Position numbers and translations under genes: made by a program
Shown: one piece after another, positions 8,299-16,510 of the stretch
Numbering within the stretch: position 1 is the stretch's first letter
How the letters are laid out: every line of letters starts with the position of its first letter
Assembly (NCBI RefSeq): GCF_038024065.1
Contig: NZ_CP150667.1
Span: 3,169,501 to 3,233,500 of the forward strand
DNA from: Polaribacter sejongensis
Lineage (GTDB): Bacteria; Bacteroidota; Bacteroidia; Flavobacteriales; Flavobacteriaceae
DNA length: 64,000 nt
Direction of reading: 5' to 3'
The notes under the pieces: model-generated
Database searches by the model: none
The model's input: only the letters and a program-made list of their open reading frames with translations
What the model was told of the DNA's origin: nothing

Positions 8299-9696
8299 TT
8301 AAAATTTATGTTCTTGTATCAATTGATCACGGTCTTGTTTTAATTTTAAACTCAATCCTATTTTGTAAATATGCGGATTTTGAAAACGTTTGTATTCATT
8401 TGGAAGTTGTGCTAAACGCGATTTAGAATATGCAGCAATTTCAGAAACAGATCTAGAAGAGACTATTTTTTTTCCATTTTCCATAACTTTCTCAAGTAAG
8501 GCTTCCTGCTTAAAAGCTTCCAAATTTAATCCTTTTGTAGCATCAAAAGGATGTTCTATTTTTGATACTTCTCCTTCTTCATATAGTGCTACCGCATCTG
8601 CGCCATAAAACATGTTTTTATCATCTAACATTCTATAGACTTGCTTTTTATAGGGTAGCGATACTTTTATAATATTTTCAGAAAGCTTAATTCTTGGTTC
8701 TCCATTATATTCTGATAATTTATAAACACCATCTAAAGCAGCATCTGGGTTCCCTGTAACTAAATTAGTTCCAACACCAAAAATATCAATAGGAGCTCCT
8801 TGCTCTTTAAGGCTTTTTATAACATATTCATCCAACTGATTAGAAGCTACAATTTTTACATAATCTAAATTGGCTTCGTCTAAAATTGCTCTCGTTTTTT
8901 TAGATAAATATGCCAAATCACCACTATCTAAACGGACTCCAAGTAATTTTTCTCCTCTAGCTTCCATTTCTTTGGCTACCGTAATTGCTTTTGGTAATCC
9001 ACTTTTTAATGTGTTGTAGGTATCTATTAAAAGTACACAGCCTTTTGGTCGTATGCTTGCAAAATCTCTAAATGCTTCTATTTCTTCTTTATAGCTCTGA
9101 ATGAATGAGTGTGCCATTGTACCCGTAGACGGAATGTTATAATCTTTGGCTGCAGCAACATTACTTGTGCTATCAAAACCTCCAATTATAGCGGCTCTCG
9201 AGGCATAATATCCTCCAGTAGCATGAGCACGACGTAAGCCCATATCTAGCAAAATCTCTTTTTCTGTGCTATATTTAATTCTGCTTGCTTTGGTTGCTAT
9301 TAAGGTCTGAAAATTAAGAATATTTAGTAAAAAGGTTTCTATAATCTGTGCTTCAATAATATTAGCTTCTACTTGTAAAATAGGGCGATTTGGAAAAACG
9401 ACATCACCTTCCTTACTTGAAAAAATAGTTCCTTTAAAACTAAAATTCTTCAAGTATTCTAAAAAATCATTCTGAAAACCATGTTGTTCTAAATATACAA
9501 TATCGGAAGCTGAAAATTTAAAAGTTTCTAAAATATCTAATACATCTTCTAACCCTGCAAAAATAGAATAACCACCATTAAAAGGGTTGTGACGGTAATA
9601 ATAATCAAAGACAGCGAGTCCATCTGGTTTCGTCTTAAAATAAACTTCGGCCATAGTAAGTTGATAAAGGTCTGTGTAAGATGCTGTAATATTCAT
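8299..9696 (-). CDS. pncB: Nicotinate phosphoribosyltransferase
   Basis: A 465-residue NAPRTase that makes nicotinate mononucleotide from nicotinate and PRPP. The phosphorylatable His is His196 in STGTMAHSF. Substrate-site segments DLYQLTMAEVYF at the N-terminus, RRAHATGGYYASRAA and the phosphate-binding FGVGTNLVTG are intact. The start ATG at 9696 fits the family N-terminus. It is the promoter-proximal gene of a pncB-pncA pair. The upstream 306-base spacer is shared with the divergent efflux operon. Confidence 0.95.
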   Translation of the reverse strand: MNITASYTDLYQLTMAEVYFKTKPDGLAVFDYYYRHNPFNGGYSIFAGLEDVLDILETFKFSASDIVYLEQHGFQNDFLEYLKNFSFKGTIFSSKEGDVVFPNRPILQVEANIIEAQIIETFLLNILNFQTLIATKASRIKYSTEKEILLDMGLRRAHATGGYYASRAAIIGGFDSTSNVAAAKDYNIPSTGTMAHSFIQSYKEEIEAFRDFASIRPKGCVLLIDTYNTLKSGLPKAITVAKEMEARGEKLLGVRLDSGDLAYLSKKTRAILDEANLDYVKIVASNQLDEYVIKSLKEQGAPIDIFGVGTNLVTGNPDAALDGVYKLSEYNGEPRIKLSENIIKVSLPYKKQVYRMLDDKNMFYGADAVALYEEGEVSKIEHPFDATKGLNLEAFKQEALLEKVMENGKKIVSSRSVSEIAAYSKSRLAQLPNEYKRFQNPHIYKIGLSLKLKQDRDQLIQEHKF

Positions 9697-9934
9697 GCCA
9701 ATTTGGTTTTAAAATTGTGAAGGTATTTAAAAAAAGAGATATTATTCCTAAGCCTTCAGAAAAAAAGTGCATTCCTTTATTTTAAACATTTCTATAACTC
9801 CCATAATCGTTCTTTTATTTGTGAAAATTTTTATAATAGTTTATCCTAGAACTACTTTTAATTCTATTTGCGGTAGTGAATCCGTGTGTTTCGTAAAAAT
9901 AAGTATGCAATTATAGCGAACTATCATTCTTTGC

Positions 9935-9954
9935 TCGGTAACTAATGTTACTGA
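9935..9954 (+). promoter_or_regulatory. Inverted-repeat operator upstream of the efflux operon (TetR-type?)
   Basis: TCGGTAAC-TAAT-GTTACTGA: 8-base arms with one mismatch and a 4-base spacer. It lies 19 bases upstream of the -7 box, where the -33 element should be, so a bound repressor would block polymerase. Flavobacterial TolC/RND operons are often controlled by TetR-family repressors (general knowledge), but no regulator gene is adjacent here. Confidence 0.5.
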
Positions 9955-9973
9955 CTAGAGAAATTGTCTAATG

Positions 9974-9981
9974 TACTTTTG
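9974..9981 (+). promoter_or_regulatory. Bacteroidetes -7 box of the efflux operon
   Basis: TACTTTTG is a perfect TAnnTTTG match, 21 bases ahead of the ATG at 10003. This supports ATG 10003 over the TTG at 9964, which would lie upstream of the transcription start. Confidence 0.6.
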
Positions 9982-10002
9982 CCTAAGATAATTAAAGAAT
10001 AC

Positions 10003-11313
10003 ATGAAAAACACAATATACATAACCATATTATGCTTATTTACAGTTACTTTGAGCTTACAAGCACAAGAGGTAAAACTAATTTCTAAAGAAGAAGTTTT
10101 AGCTAAAGTTGCAGAAAATAATACAACTATTCAAATCTCTAAAGAAGAGTTTAATGCTTCTAAAGCAGATTATAGACAAACAAATGCAGTGTTTTTACCA
10201 AACATTACAGCAAGTCATACAGGTATTTCTACAACAAACCCTTTAATGTCTTTTGGGTCTAAATTGAATCAAGAAATATTAACAGCTGCAGATTTTAACC
10301 CAGCAATTTTAAATGATCCAACAACTACAAGAAGTTTTGCAACGAAGATTGAGATTCAGCAACCATTAATTAATTTAGATGGCTTTTATCAAAGAAAAGC
10401 TGCCAAAACTAAAATGGAAGCGATGTCTTTAAAAACGGAAAGAACGCAAGATTATTTAGCCTTTGAAGTAGAAAAAGCATACATGCAATTACAATTAGCG
10501 TACAAAGCAGTAGCTGTTTTAGAAAAAGCATTAGAAGCTGCAAATGCGAATAAACAAATGGCAGACAATAGTTTTAAACAAGGTTTTTTACAGCAAGCCG
10601 ATGTTTTAAATGTAGAAATAAGAGTTACAGAGGTTAAAAATCAATTGCAAACAACTAAAAGCAATGTGCAAAATGCCTCTAATTATCTATCATTTTTAAT
10701 GAATGATGAAAGCTATGTTGTATACAAACCAACAGAAAGTTTAACTGTTTCTAGTTTTAATGTTGATGATAAAACGATTTCTGAAAATAGAGCAGATATA
10801 AAAGCGATGCACTTGGCTTCTAAAGCATACGAAGCAATGAATAAAGCAGATAAAATGGCTTTTCTACCGCGTTTAAATGCCTTTGGTAGTTATGAAATGT
10901 ATGATAACAAAGTATTCCAGGGTGATGCAAACGGATATTTAATTGGTGCACAATTAAGTTGGGATATTTTTCAGGGTTCTAAGCGTTTTGGGAAAGCTCA
11001 AAAAAGTAAAGCCGAATTAGAAAAATCGAAGTTAGAATATACGCAATATGTTTCTAAAAGTAATTTAGAGTTGAATAAAGTAAAACGTCAATTAGTAGAT
11101 GCTAAAAACAGTTTAGAATTAACTGATTTAGCAGTGCAACAATCTGAAGAGTCTTTAAGAATTAGAAAAAATAGATTTAAAGAAGGTTTAGAAAAAACGT
11201 CTGACTTATTAATGGCAGAAACGCAATTTGCACAAAAACAATTAGAATATTATCAAACAATTTATCAATTCAATTTTACACAAACCTATTTAAACTTCCT
11301 AACCAAGAAATAA
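10003..11313 (+). CDS. TolC-family outer-membrane efflux channel
   Basis: About 436 residues from the ATG at 10003, which begins a clear signal peptide (MKNTIYITILCLF...LSLQAQ). The open frame extends upstream to a TTG at 9964, but that would precede the signal peptide and the -7 box. The mature protein has the two OEP repeats of long amphipathic coiled-coil helices (for example MEAMSLKTERTQDYLAFEVEKA) and a barrel strand segment around GYLIGAQLSWDIFQG. It forms the outer-membrane channel of the tripartite pump encoded by the next two genes. Confidence 0.9.
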   Translation: MKNTIYITILCLFTVTLSLQAQEVKLISKEEVLAKVAENNTTIQISKEEFNASKADYRQTNAVFLPNITASHTGISTTNPLMSFGSKLNQEILTAADFNPAILNDPTTTRSFATKIEIQQPLINLDGFYQRKAAKTKMEAMSLKTERTQDYLAFEVEKAYMQLQLAYKAVAVLEKALEAANANKQMADNSFKQGFLQQADVLNVEIRVTEVKNQLQTTKSNVQNASNYLSFLMNDESYVVYKPTESLTVSSFNVDDKTISENRADIKAMHLASKAYEAMNKADKMAFLPRLNAFGSYEMYDNKVFQGDANGYLIGAQLSWDIFQGSKRFGKAQKSKAELEKSKLEYTQYVSKSNLELNKVKRQLVDAKNSLELTDLAVQQSEESLRIRKNRFKEGLEKTSDLLMAETQFAQKQLEYYQTIYQFNFTQTYLNFLTKK

Positions 11314-11330
11314 AGAAAGTTGACAGGAAG

Positions 11331-11347
11331 CAGTCGCAGTTTACAGT
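11331..11347. repeat. CAGT-rich dispersed repeat fragment
   Basis: CAGTCGCAGTTTACAGT lies between the TolC and adaptor genes. The 11-mer CAGTTTACAGT recurs exactly at 12456-12466 in the next spacer of the same operon. Confidence 0.45.
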
Positions 11348-11367
11348 AAAAAATAAAACCAAATTCA

Positions 11368-12447
11368 ATGAAAAAATACATACACATTATAGCATTATTT
11401 ACAGCTTCATTAATAATGACGAGTTGTGGAAGTGAAGAAAAAAAAGCCGCAGTAGACAATACACCTGCAATTAAAATTTTAGTTAGCAAAGTTGCAGTAA
11501 ATAGTAACACGCCGTTTTTGTCTGTAAGTGGAAAGATACAAGCATCTAACAGTGCAGATTTAAGCACAAGAATGATGGGTTATGTGAAAAAAGTTCACGT
11601 AAATGTTGGCGATAAAGTTAGAAAAGGGCAGTTGTTGGTGTCTATTAATAATACCGATTTACAAGCTAAAAAAGGACAAGTAAACGCAGGAATTGCACAA
11701 GCGCAAACTTCTTTTAATAATGCAGAAAAGAATTACAATCGTTTTAAAAATTTATTTGAAAGTAAAAGTGTTACTCAAAAAGAAATGGATGACATGACTG
11801 CAAATTACGAAATGGCAAAAGCAGGTTTAGAATCTGCTAATCAGATGAAAAATGAAATTAATGCGCAGTTTGCGTATTCTAATATAACAGCGCCTTTTAG
11901 CGGTGTAGTTACAAGTAAAAATATTGAAAGTGGCGATATGGCAAACCCAGGAATGCCTTTAATTAGCATAGAAACTCCTAAAGAGTTTGAAGTAATTGCC
12001 ATGGTTCCTGAGACAGAAATTTCGCAAATTAAAAAAGGAACAACTGTAAATGTTTTAGTGAAATCTATGAACAAAACATTAACAGGAAAAGTTACGGAAG
12101 TAAGTACTTCTGCTAAAAATACTGGCGGACAATATTTAGTAAAAATCAATTTAGATAAAACAGAGGTGTCTATTTTATCTGGGATGTTTACTACAGTTCA
12201 GTTTCCGGTAGAAAGAAAAGTAAAATCGGAATTGGTTTTAATTCCTAATGAAGCAATTGTAACTAACGGTCAATTATCTGGTGTGTATACAGTAAGTGAA
12301 AGTAATACAGCAATGTTGCGTTGGTTGCGTTTAGGTAGAACGTATGGAAATAATGTTGAGGTTTTATCGGGTTTAAATGCTGATGAATCTTATATTGTTT
12401 CTGCGGAAGGGAAGTTATTTAATGGGGCTAAAGTTAGTGTTCAGTAG
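11368..12447 (+). CDS. RND efflux periplasmic adaptor (membrane fusion protein), lipoprotein
   Basis: A 359-residue protein with a lipoprotein signal (lipobox MTSCG, Cys about 20). The order is barrel-sandwich half (VKKVHVNVGDKVRKGQLL), an alpha-hairpin coiled coil (about 95-155), the second lipoyl half (YSNITAPFSGVVTSKNIESGD), a beta-barrel and a membrane-proximal domain. It joins the RND pump to the TolC channel, and it is lipid-anchored to the inner membrane face. The 54-base upstream spacer to the TolC gene and same strand argue for one transcript. Confidence 0.92.
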   Translation: MKKYIHIIALFTASLIMTSCGSEEKKAAVDNTPAIKILVSKVAVNSNTPFLSVSGKIQASNSADLSTRMMGYVKKVHVNVGDKVRKGQLLVSINNTDLQAKKGQVNAGIAQAQTSFNNAEKNYNRFKNLFESKSVTQKEMDDMTANYEMAKAGLESANQMKNEINAQFAYSNITAPFSGVVTSKNIESGDMANPGMPLISIETPKEFEVIAMVPETEISQIKKGTTVNVLVKSMNKTLTGKVTEVSTSAKNTGGQYLVKINLDKTEVSILSGMFTTVQFPVERKVKSELVLIPNEAIVTNGQLSGVYTVSESNTAMLRWLRLGRTYGNNVEVLSGLNADESYIVSAEGKLFNGAKVSVQ

Positions 12448-12455
12448 GCGGTATT

Positions 12456-12486
12456 CAGTTTACAGTCTCAGTATTCAGTCATCAGT
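12456..12486. repeat. CAGT-rich dispersed repeat
   Basis: Tandem-like CAGT units (CAGTTTACAGTCTCAGTATT then CAGTCATCAGT) just after the adaptor stop codon. It shares CAGTTTACAGT with 11337-11347. Similar strings occur between genes in many flavobacterial genomes (recollection, unverified). Confidence 0.45.
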
Positions 12487-12584
12487 AGGTAGTTGTAGTA
12501 TACAGTAACGAGTACTCCTTCATGGTTTTAAAAACTTTGTAGGTATAAATAAAATAACAAATTTAGTTAAGAATAAGAATTGTC

Positions 12585-12668
12585 GCGTTAAGGATAGCAG
12601 TGGAAATCCTTTTTTTGCTGCCATATATGGCAAAAAAAGATTGTAACGGATAGCCTGTTAAAACGCCC
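12585..12668 (+). repeat. Structured dispersed repeat, copy A (Flavo-1-like?)
   Basis: Outer arms GCGTT (12585-12589) and AACGC (12662-12666) can pair. Inside are a small hairpin AGGAT/ATCCT and a T-rich/A-rich hairpin built on the perfect palindrome TGCCATATATGGCA (12619-12632). Key blocks GCGTTAAGGAT, ATCCTTTTTTT, AAAAAAGAT and AGCCTGTTAAAA are shared with copy B at 44372-44489 (opposite strand). The family resembles the Flavo-1 RNA motif from memory, which a covariance search would settle. Confidence 0.6.
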
Positions 12669-12683
12669 AAAATATAAGAAAAT

Positions 12684-15600
12684 ATGAAAGAAGGTTTAGC
12701 TGGAAAAATTGCAAAAGTCTTTATTGGATCGAAATTGACCGTGTTGCTAATGATCGTTTTTATGGTGGTTGGTGTGTATGCTTCGTTTTTGATTCCGAGG
12801 GAAGAAGAGCCGCAAATTGATGTGCCAATGGCAGATATTTTTGTGGGGTATCCGGGTGCGAGTCCTACAGAAGTAGAAAGTAGAGTTGTAAAACCTTTAG
12901 AGAAATTAATTTCGAATATTAAGGGTGTTGAGTATGTGCATTCTACTTCTATGAACGAAAAAGCAATGGTAATTGTGCAATTTTATGTGGGCGAAGATAT
13001 TGAGCGTTCTTTTGTGAAATTATACAACGAAATTAACAAACACATGGATCAAATGCCTGCGGGTGTTACGTTTCCGTTGGTTAAAACTCGTGCTATTGAT
13101 GATGTGCCAATGTTGGGTTTAACGTTGTGGAGTGAAAACTACAGCGATTATCAATTAAGCCAAATGGCGCAAGAGTTAGAATCGGAAATTAAGAAGGTAA
13201 ATGATGTTTCTATTACGCATAAAATTGGTGGAAGAAATCGTCAGTTACGTGTGGTTTTAGATAAAGATAAATTGGCCGCAAGTGGATTGGATTTTTTATC
13301 GGTTTCTGAAATGATAAAAGCCAATAATACCCAATTAATTTCTGGTAGTTTTGATAAAAATGATACTGAATTTTTAGTAAATACTGGTACCTTTTTAGCG
13401 TCTGTAACAGATGTAGAGAATTTAGTGGTTGGGGTACAGCAGAACAGACCTATTTATTTAAAGCAAATTGCCAATATTGTAGATGGGCCTGAAATTCCAC
13501 AAAATTATGTGTCTTTAGGTTTTGGAAAAGCGAGTGATAAATCTGAAACTTACAAATCTGAATATCCTGCGGTTACTATTTCTGTAGCCAAAAGAAAAGG
13601 AGCGGATGCAATGAAAATTGCAGAGGTAATTTTAAATAAAGTAGATCACTTACGTACCACTTTAATTCCGGATGATGTACATGTAGAAATTACAAGAAAT
13701 TACGGAGAAACAGCTTCTCATAAAGTATCTGAATTATTGTGGCACCTTATTGGTTCTATCTTTGCAGTAACCTTAGTGGTTATGTTGGCAATGGGCTGGC
13801 GTGGTGGTTTAGTGGTGTTTTTATCGGTGCCAATTACGTTTGCTTTAACGTTGTTGAGTTACTATATGATGGATTATACACTAAACAGAATTACCTTGTT
13901 TGCGTTGGTTTTTGTAACTGGTATTGTGGTAGATGATTCTATTATTATTGCTGAAAATATGCACCGACATTTTAAGATGAAACGACTGCCTTTTAAACAA
14001 GCGGCTTTGTATGCAATTAATGAAGTTGGTAACCCAACAATTTTAGCAACATTTACAGTGATTGCTTCTGTTTTACCAATGGCTTTTGTATCTGGTTTAA
14101 TGGGGCCTTATATGGCGCCAATGCCAATTGGAGCATCAATTGCCATGATTTTGTCGTTATTTGTAGCATTGACAATTACGCCTTATTTAGGATATATTTT
14201 CTTAATTGAAAAAGATAAAAAAGGTGGTGTAGAGAAAGTTGAAAAACCTTTAGAAGAAACTTTTATTTATAGAATTTATAACAAGTTTGAAAGACCTTTG
14301 TTAGAAAACGGAATGAAGCGTTGGTTGTTTTTAGGAGGAACATTTGTGGTTTTAATGGCAACAATGGTATTATTTTTTACCAATTCTGTAGCTGTAAAAA
14401 TGTTACCTTTTGATAACAAAAATGAGTTTCAAGTGGTGATTGATATGCCAGAAGGAACCACTTTAGAAAGAACAGGCGTAGTTGCGCAAGAAATTTCTCA
14501 GTATTTAGCGACAAGACCAGAAGTGGTGAATTATCAGAATTATATTGGTACTTCTGCGCCGATTACTTTTAACGGTTTGGTACGTCATTACGATTTACGT
14601 GGCGGATCTAATATGGCAGATATTCAAGTGAATTTGGTTGATAAGGGAGAACGAATAATTCAAAGTCATGGAATTGCAAAATTATTAAGACCGGAAATAC
14701 AACGAATTGCTGCAAAATATAATGCAAATGTAAAGTTGGTGGAAGTTCCACCAGGACCTCCAGTTTTATCTACCATTGTTGCTGAGGTGTATGGCCCTGA
14801 TTATAACGAGCAAATGCGAATTGCCAATGATGTTCAGAATATCCTAAAAAACACTGCTGATGTTGTAGATGTAGATTGGATGGTGGAAGCAGACCAAAAA
14901 GAATATCAATTTGAAATTAATAAAGAAAAGGCAATGTTGTATGGCGTTGCTCCGCAGCAAATTGCGTACACCATGAATATGGCGTTGTCTAACAGGCCTG
15001 TTACTAATTTGTATGATGAAAATGCGGTGAATCAGGTTGGGTTGGTATTGACTTTAGATGAAAAAGAAAAGTCTACTATTTCTGATATTTCTCAATTAAA
15101 AGTAAAATCTAAACAAGGAAATATGGTGCCAATTGCTGATTTGGTTGAAATTAAAGAAACGATTGCTGCAAAAAGTATTTATAGAAAAAACCAAAAACGT
15201 GTAGTTTATGTAACGGCTGATATGGCAGGAGAATTAGAAAGTCCGGCGTATGCAATTTTAGGAATGGAAGAAAAATTGAAAGAAATAAAACTTCCAGAAG
15301 GCTATAAATTAGACGAAATGTATTTAGGTCAGCCAGATTTTGAAGACAATTACACCGTGAAATGGGATGGAGAATGGCAAATAACCTTAGAAGTATTTAG
15401 AGATTTAGGAATCGCATTTTTAGGTGCAATTATTCTAATTTATATTTTAATTGTAGGTTGGTTTCAAAACTTTAAAGCACCAATTGTTATGATGGTTGCC
15501 ATTCCGTTATCATTAATAGGAATTATTTTAGGACACTGGATAATGGGAGCGTTTTTTACAGCAACGTCTTTTATTGGAATGATTGCCCTGGCGGGAATTA

Positions 15601-15878
15601 TGGTTCGGAACTCAGTTTTACTAATAGATTTTATCAACTTAAGAACAGATGAAGGAATTCCTTTAAAACAAGCTTGTATTGAAGCAGGAGCTGTAAGAAC
15701 TACTCCTATTTTATTAACTGCAGGAACTGTTGTAATTGGAGCATTTGTTATTTTGTTTGATCCTATTTTTCAAGGACTAGCAATATCATTAATGGGAGGA
15801 ACCATTGTTTCTACGGTATTAACGTTGTTAGTTGTGCCGTTAGTATATTATATGATAGAGAAGAAAAATTATAAATAA
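12684..15878 (+). CDS. RND-family efflux pump (AcrB/HAE-type)
   Basis: A 1064-residue inner-membrane proton-driven pump. It has the classic duplicated layout: TM1 near residue 15-38, a large periplasmic porter half, TM2-6, a second half, and TM8-12. The TM4 charge-relay segment reads GIVVDDSIIIAEN, and the periplasmic entry IPREEEPQIDVPMA matches RND pumps of the AcrB/AcrD/AcrF group rather than a heavy-metal-specific type. It follows the adaptor after 236 bases that hold repeats. Substrate unknown. A ribosome-proximal ATG at 12684 fits the family N-terminus. Confidence 0.95.
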   Translation: MKEGLAGKIAKVFIGSKLTVLLMIVFMVVGVYASFLIPREEEPQIDVPMADIFVGYPGASPTEVESRVVKPLEKLISNIKGVEYVHSTSMNEKAMVIVQFYVGEDIERSFVKLYNEINKHMDQMPAGVTFPLVKTRAIDDVPMLGLTLWSENYSDYQLSQMAQELESEIKKVNDVSITHKIGGRNRQLRVVLDKDKLAASGLDFLSVSEMIKANNTQLISGSFDKNDTEFLVNTGTFLASVTDVENLVVGVQQNRPIYLKQIANIVDGPEIPQNYVSLGFGKASDKSETYKSEYPAVTISVAKRKGADAMKIAEVILNKVDHLRTTLIPDDVHVEITRNYGETASHKVSELLWHLIGSIFAVTLVVMLAMGWRGGLVVFLSVPITFALTLLSYYMMDYTLNRITLFALVFVTGIVVDDSIIIAENMHRHFKMKRLPFKQAALYAINEVGNPTILATFTVIASVLPMAFVSGLMGPYMAPMPIGASIAMILSLFVALTITPYLGYIFLIEKDKKGGVEKVEKPLEETFIYRIYNKFERPLLENGMKRWLFLGGTFVVLMATMVLFFTNSVAVKMLPFDNKNEFQVVIDMPEGTTLERTGVVAQEISQYLATRPEVVNYQNYIGTSAPITFNGLVRHYDLRGGSNMADIQVNLVDKGERIIQSHGIAKLLRPEIQRIAAKYNANVKLVEVPPGPPVLSTIVAEVYGPDYNEQMRIANDVQNILKNTADVVDVDWMVEADQKEYQFEINKEKAMLYGVAPQQIAYTMNMALSNRPVTNLYDENAVNQVGLVLTLDEKEKSTISDISQLKVKSKQGNMVPIADLVEIKETIAAKSIYRKNQKRVVYVTADMAGELESPAYAILGMEEKLKEIKLPEGYKLDEMYLGQPDFEDNYTVKWDGEWQITLEVFRDLGIAFLGAIILIYILIVGWFQNFKAPIVMMVAIPLSLIGIILGHWIMGAFFTATSFIGMIALAGIMVRNSVLLIDFINLRTDEGIPLKQACIEAGAVRTTPILLTAGTVVIGAFVILFDPIFQGLAISLMGGTIVSTVLTLLVVPLVYYMIEKKNYK

Positions 15879-15883
15879 AGAAC

Positions 15884-15966
15884 TTTTTCCCGCAGATTAC
15901 GCGGATTTATGCAGAAGAGTTAAATAAAAATCTGCGATTATCCGTGAGATCTGCGGGAAGCAAAAA
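15884..15966. repeat. Palindromic dispersed repeat / long imperfect hairpin
   Basis: TTCCCGCAGAT near 15887 pairs with ATCTGCGGGAA near 15949-15959, and inner segments (CGCGGAT/ATCCGTG, GCAGA/TCTGC) extend the stem. It sits between the RND gene and the small PII-like gene. The CGCAGAT/ATCTGCG type of hairpin is a common flavobacterial intergenic repeat (recollection). It may stabilise or attenuate the operon transcript (inference). Confidence 0.6.
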
Positions 15967-15977
15967 AGGAAAAACTC

Positions 15978-16283
15978 ATGAAATTAGTAATAGTTACAGC
16001 AGTCGAAGAATTTCAAAAGGAGGTTTTAAAAATCTTCAAGAAAGCAAATATTGAAAACTTTAGTAGTTCTGATATTGATGGACATAAAAATGTACCTCAA
16101 TTATTAAAGGCTTCTAATTGGTTTTCTGCAGAGAAGAATGGTAATGAATCTATCATGTTTTTCTCTTTTACGAAAGCAGAAAAAATAGACGGTTTGTTTG
16201 TATTAATAGAAGATTTTAATAAAAACATTAAAACAAATAATCCTTTAAAAGCAATTGTTCTGCCAATAGAAAGATATATATAA
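15978..16283 (+). CDS. Small PII-like (ferredoxin-fold) protein of the efflux operon
   Basis: A 101-residue cytoplasmic protein. MKLVIVTAVEEFQKEVLKIFKKA opens a beta-alpha unit, followed by a long disordered-looking loop region (DIDGHKNVPQLLKAS) and then FFSFTKAEKIDGLFVLIEDFNK and LKAIVLPIERYI. This is the beta-alpha-beta x2 pattern of PII/CutA/DUF3240-type proteins found in RND pump operons (family knowledge). It is downstream of the pump and upstream of a DUF2892 protein, so an accessory or sensing role is inferred. The assignment is by pattern only. Confidence 0.65.
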   Translation: MKLVIVTAVEEFQKEVLKIFKKANIENFSSSDIDGHKNVPQLLKASNWFSAEKNGNESIMFFSFTKAEKIDGLFVLIEDFNKNIKTNNPLKAIVLPIERYI

Positions 16284-16302
16284 TTAAAAATTAGAGTAAG
16301 AA

Positions 16303-16488
16303 ATGTTAAATAAATATTTTAGAGTTATAGTAGGAGTAATGGTTTTGTTAATGGTTGTACTAACCTATTATGTGAGCGTAAATTGGTTGTGGTTCGGAGT
16401 TTTTATTGGACTAAATTTAATTCAGTCTGCATTTACAAAATGGTGTTTATTAGAAACCATTTTAGTGAAATTAGGCGTTAAAAAATAA
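16303..16488 (+). CDS. DUF2892 (YgaP-like transmembrane) small membrane protein
   Basis: A 61-residue protein with two hydrophobic helices (about 8-24 and 28-45) and the family's C-terminal GLNLIQSAFTKWCLLETILVK-type stretch, in which F-T-x-W-C-L-x-E-x-I-L-x-K-L-G is typical of the YgaP-like domain. Such proteins are commonly next to rhodanese or thiol/metal genes. Here it ends the efflux operon, 19 bases after the PII-like gene. Confidence 0.8.
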   Translation: MLNKYFRVIVGVMVLLMVVLTYYVSVNWLWFGVFIGLNLIQSAFTKWCLLETILVKLGVKK

Positions 16489-16510
16489 GAGCCGATCTTA
16501 AAACTGAGAC

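Larger units (their letters stand above)
9697..10002. other. Intergenic region between divergent pncB and the efflux operon
   Basis: About 306 bases, strongly AT-rich. The right end holds an operator-like inverted repeat (9935-9954) and a -7 box (9974-9981) for the efflux operon. I see no gene, RNA or clear pncB promoter in the rest. Confidence 0.6.

Noticed and set aside
8139..8426. 95-residue + strand frame across the pncA start and the pncB end
   Set aside because: Antisense shadow of two conserved genes; no recognisable motif or promoter.
9964..10002. Upstream TTG start for the TolC-like gene
   Set aside because: The -7 box at 9974-9981 lies inside this part, and the signal peptide begins at ATG 10003.
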